A DNA stretch of 43,400 nt from Candidatus Dormiibacterota bacterium (lineage in GTDB: Bacteria; Vulcanimicrobiota; Vulcanimicrobiia; Vulcanimicrobiales; Vulcanimicrobiaceae), in contig DATKRS010000030.1 of the NCBI GenBank assembly GCA_035532035.1, forward strand, positions 1 to 43,400, in the 5' to 3' direction. The notes under the pieces were generated by a model that was not told the DNA's origin, ran no database searches, and saw nothing but the letters and a program-made list of their open reading frames with translations. Shown here one piece after another: positions 42,041-43,400 of the stretch. Position numbers and translations under genes: made by a program. Within the stretch, counting starts at the first letter, position 1. Every line of letters begins with the position of its first letter.

Positions 42041-42490
42041 ATGCCCAACGAACACCCCCTTTTGGGGAGGACCAGCATGATGCTTCGAGCGGTTGTGGCC
42101 AGCGTTGCCTGGTTCGCATGCGCCTTGCCTGTAAGTGGCGCGCCCACGGTTCTGAGCAGCTTGCCGACCGCGTCCGCGATTCCCCCAATCATCTTGCAAG
42201 GATGCGCGCAAAAAGTAAGGGCTCGGCATGGATTCCTGAGCGCAACGGGCGGCGGAATCTTCGGTGCGGCGCGCGGGGATCAGGTCGTCGGGTTCGATGT
42301 CTCTTTCGTCAATACCACGCAGAAGGTGGCAACCGTCATCGTCGTCCGAATCGGCGACACAGAGTTCGCGAAAACCGGCACTTTCTCGCCCGGCGTCACG
42401 ATAGCGTGGAGGCTTGCCGCCGCCCCAGGCGCATGCTCGATCCGCGCCGTCCGCTTTCAAGACGGCACGGAATGGACGGCGCCAAACTAG
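42041..42490 (+). CDS. Small secreted protein of unknown function
   Basis: A 149-residue protein with a signal peptide (MMLRAVVASVAWFACALPVSGAP). The mature domain of about 110 residues is beta-rich (VVGFDVSFVNTTQKVATVIVVRIGDTEF, FAKTGTFSPGVTIAWRL) with two Cys (ILQGCAQK, PGACSIRA) likely joined outside the cytoplasm. No named family is recognised. Two starts are plausible: ATG 42041 after AAAGGAG, and ATG 42077 after GGGGAGG, which begins exactly at the signal peptide (137 residues). Both ribosome sites have good spacing. No gene overlap links it to its neighbours. Confidence 0.7.
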   Translation: MPNEHPLLGRTSMMLRAVVASVAWFACALPVSGAPTVLSSLPTASAIPPIILQGCAQKVRARHGFLSATGGGIFGAARGDQVVGFDVSFVNTTQKVATVIVVRIGDTEFAKTGTFSPGVTIAWRLAAAPGACSIRAVRFQDGTEWTAPN

Positions 42491-42514
42491 TTACGCTCGC
42501 TATCACAACGTGTC

Positions 42515-42547
42515 CCGCGGTAGCCGCGGCCAAGGGGTGGCAACCCC
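42515..42547. other. Two adjacent short hairpins after the secreted-protein gene
   Basis: CCGCGG-TAG-CCGCGG (42515-42529) and GGGGT-GGCA-ACCCC (42534-42547) are perfect small stems. No T run follows on the plus strand, so they are not typical intrinsic terminators. The rest of 42548-42714 holds no gene I can support. Confidence 0.4.
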
Positions 42548-42714
42548 AACGCCACCGCTGGCAGCGACCGCGCGAAAACCGAACCTAGCTTGGGTCTGTG
42601 TAGCACTGAAGAAATTTTGAAAAAGGGTTTTGGCTTCCGCTATGGCGAGCGCCACGTTCCGCACGTAGGGGCACACGACCGTTGCGCCACATGGCAGCAT
42701 TGGCTGCGCCTCAC

Positions 42715-43164
42715 TTAGCGCACTCGTCTTGATAAGGCCTCTTGCTGGCGCCTGCGCTCCTGGGATTGTAGGTAGCTACGAAACACGAAGGGGCCCGCGG
42801 CCGTGGCAATGGCCACTCCAATCTCGGAAAACCCTTGGAGGGAATGCCCGTGCCGTAGAAGATCGGCACCTGCCCAGACCAGGTAGACTCCAATACCTCC
42901 GCCGATCAAAAGCCCGAGGTTGGCACGAGCCGCATCGGATATAATGATTATCCGTTCCATTGCGCGCCGATGCTTGCTCTGCGCCTGAAACTCCGCAAAC
43001 AGAATCTCGCCCGACCCCGGCACGCTCCGGTTATACTCTTCGATTTGCTGGGCGCTCGGGAGGGGTCCCGAGATCATTGTTCCCTGGACTGTTAGCGTAG
43101 CGACGCCTGGAGGCTGGGTCGCCTGCTGCTGCCGTAACAGGCGCCTGCGCTGTTTAGAGGCCAA
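42715..43164 (-). CDS. DUF2335-type membrane protein
   Basis: A 149-residue protein whose middle, SGPLPSAQQIEEYNRSVPGSGEILFAEFQAQSKHRRAMER, matches the hallmark of DUF2335 (a GPLP start, a short helix, a PG turn and an EXQXXHR-like helix). Two membrane segments follow (LGLLIGGGIGVYLVWAGADLL and GVAIATAAGPFVFRSYL). The N and C termini are basic and Gln-rich. The family's function is unknown; members are common in mobile or accessory DNA. Its ATG lies three bases after the stop of the partial gene at the window edge, so the two form an operon. Confidence 0.75.
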   Translation of the reverse strand: MASKQRRRLLRQQQATQPPGVATLTVQGTMISGPLPSAQQIEEYNRSVPGSGEILFAEFQAQSKHRRAMERIIIISDAARANLGLLIGGGIGVYLVWAGADLLRHGHSLQGFSEIGVAIATAAGPFVFRSYLQSQERRRQQEALSRRVR

Positions 43165-43167
43165 ATG

Positions 43168-43400
43168 CTACGCTGGCAACGCGCGCTGCTGCATGGCCTT
43201 GGTAAGATCATGGCCAACCATGTACCAATCGGCATAGACCGATAGAGCATCCGATTCGCCAGGGCTGAAATACATGTTGTAATTCCAAACCTGGGGACTA
43301 AAAAGGTCGATGACGCTTCCCATGCCGCCAAGGAAACCGGGACGCGCGACCAAGTAGAACGGGCGGATATCCTCCGGACCGTAGGACGCTGGGAGCCAGC
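43168..43400 (-). CDS. Protein of unknown function, C-terminal part
   Basis: The frame is open from the window edge to its stop at 43168; 76 residues are visible (beginning LPASYGPEDIRPFYLVARPG, then FLGGMGSVIDLF and SDALSVYADWYMVGHDLTKAM). No ATG start is needed inside the window. The pattern YxVARPGFLxGxGxxxD and DWYMVGxDLxxAM looks conserved, but I cannot name the family with confidence. It is the upstream gene of the DUF2335 operon. Confidence 0.6.
   Translation of the reverse strand, partial: WLPASYGPEDIRPFYLVARPGFLGGMGSVIDLFSPQVWNYNMYFSPGESDALSVYADWYMVGHDLTKAMQQRALPA

Noticed and set aside
42590-42718. Short plus-strand frame from a TTG, containing EEILKKGFGFRYGERHVP
   Set aside because: It looks somewhat protein-like but lacks a good start or ribosome site, and no homologue can be named; it may be a gene remnant.

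Overview
The window is GC-rich and very densely coded. It comes from a diderm bacterium: an RND efflux pump, an outer-membrane-type beta-barrel protein and several lipobox proteins are visible. It also carries gene orders typical of Gram-positive genomes (rpmE-prfA-prmC; rpsU-yqeY-nfeD-floA-phoH-ybeY-dgkA-cdd-recO; ruvX-mltG-DUF1292). With copper-amine-oxidase-type 'stalk' domains and secreted sedolisin/subtilisin proteases, this points to a Candidatus Eremiobacterota (WPS-2)-like or related Terrabacteria-side lineage. That placement is inferred from gene content and was not tested by phylogeny. Many neighbouring genes overlap by four bases (ATGA, GTGA, TTGA and once CTGA), so translational coupling is pervasive.

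Layout. (1) 1-3423 (+): the end of nadE, a precorrin-2 dehydrogenase, a RES-Xre toxin-antitoxin pair whose promoter and operator-like inverted repeat lie inside the end of the preceding gene, and cinA (NMN deamidase). An expected NAD-consuming toxin therefore sits between two NAD-making genes. (2) 3463-5226 (+): a lipoprotein subtilisin. (3) 5204-11586 (-): an operon read leftwards as metY, a CoA-binding protein, a LuxE-family acyl-protein synthetase, a LuxC-family acyl reductase, a class III aminotransferase and a Gfo/Idh/MocA oxidoreductase. The LuxE-LuxC-aminotransferase core could turn a carboxylic acid into an aldehyde and then an amine. No luciferase is present. (4) 11652-17710: secreted proteins of unknown function, a lipoprotein translationally coupled to an S53 sedolisin, a strong terminator, and a stalk-domain/beta-barrel fusion. 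(5) 17888-25149 (+): rpmE, prfA, prmC, pyrG, two glycosyltransferases and a stalk-domain surface protein. (6) 25202-37107 (+): HIT, rpsU, yqeY, nfeD, floA, phoH, ybeY, dgkA, a CNNM/CBS transporter, cdd, recO, ruvX, mltG, DUF1292, a GT28 lipid glycosyltransferase and a DoxX protein. (7) 37112-41577 (-): an RND pump followed by its membrane-fusion lipoprotein. (8) 41578-43400: a less compact, accessory-looking tail with the 5' half of a tRNA-Ser(GCU) gene, a small secreted protein and a two-gene unit containing a DUF2335 protein.

A dispersed palindromic element (core TCATCCTGAG...TGTCGAAGGA) occurs at least six times. One copy lies inside the prmC reading frame and is translated, and two others lie at apparent gene starts. 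No CRISPR array, rRNA, complete tRNA or transposase was seen.
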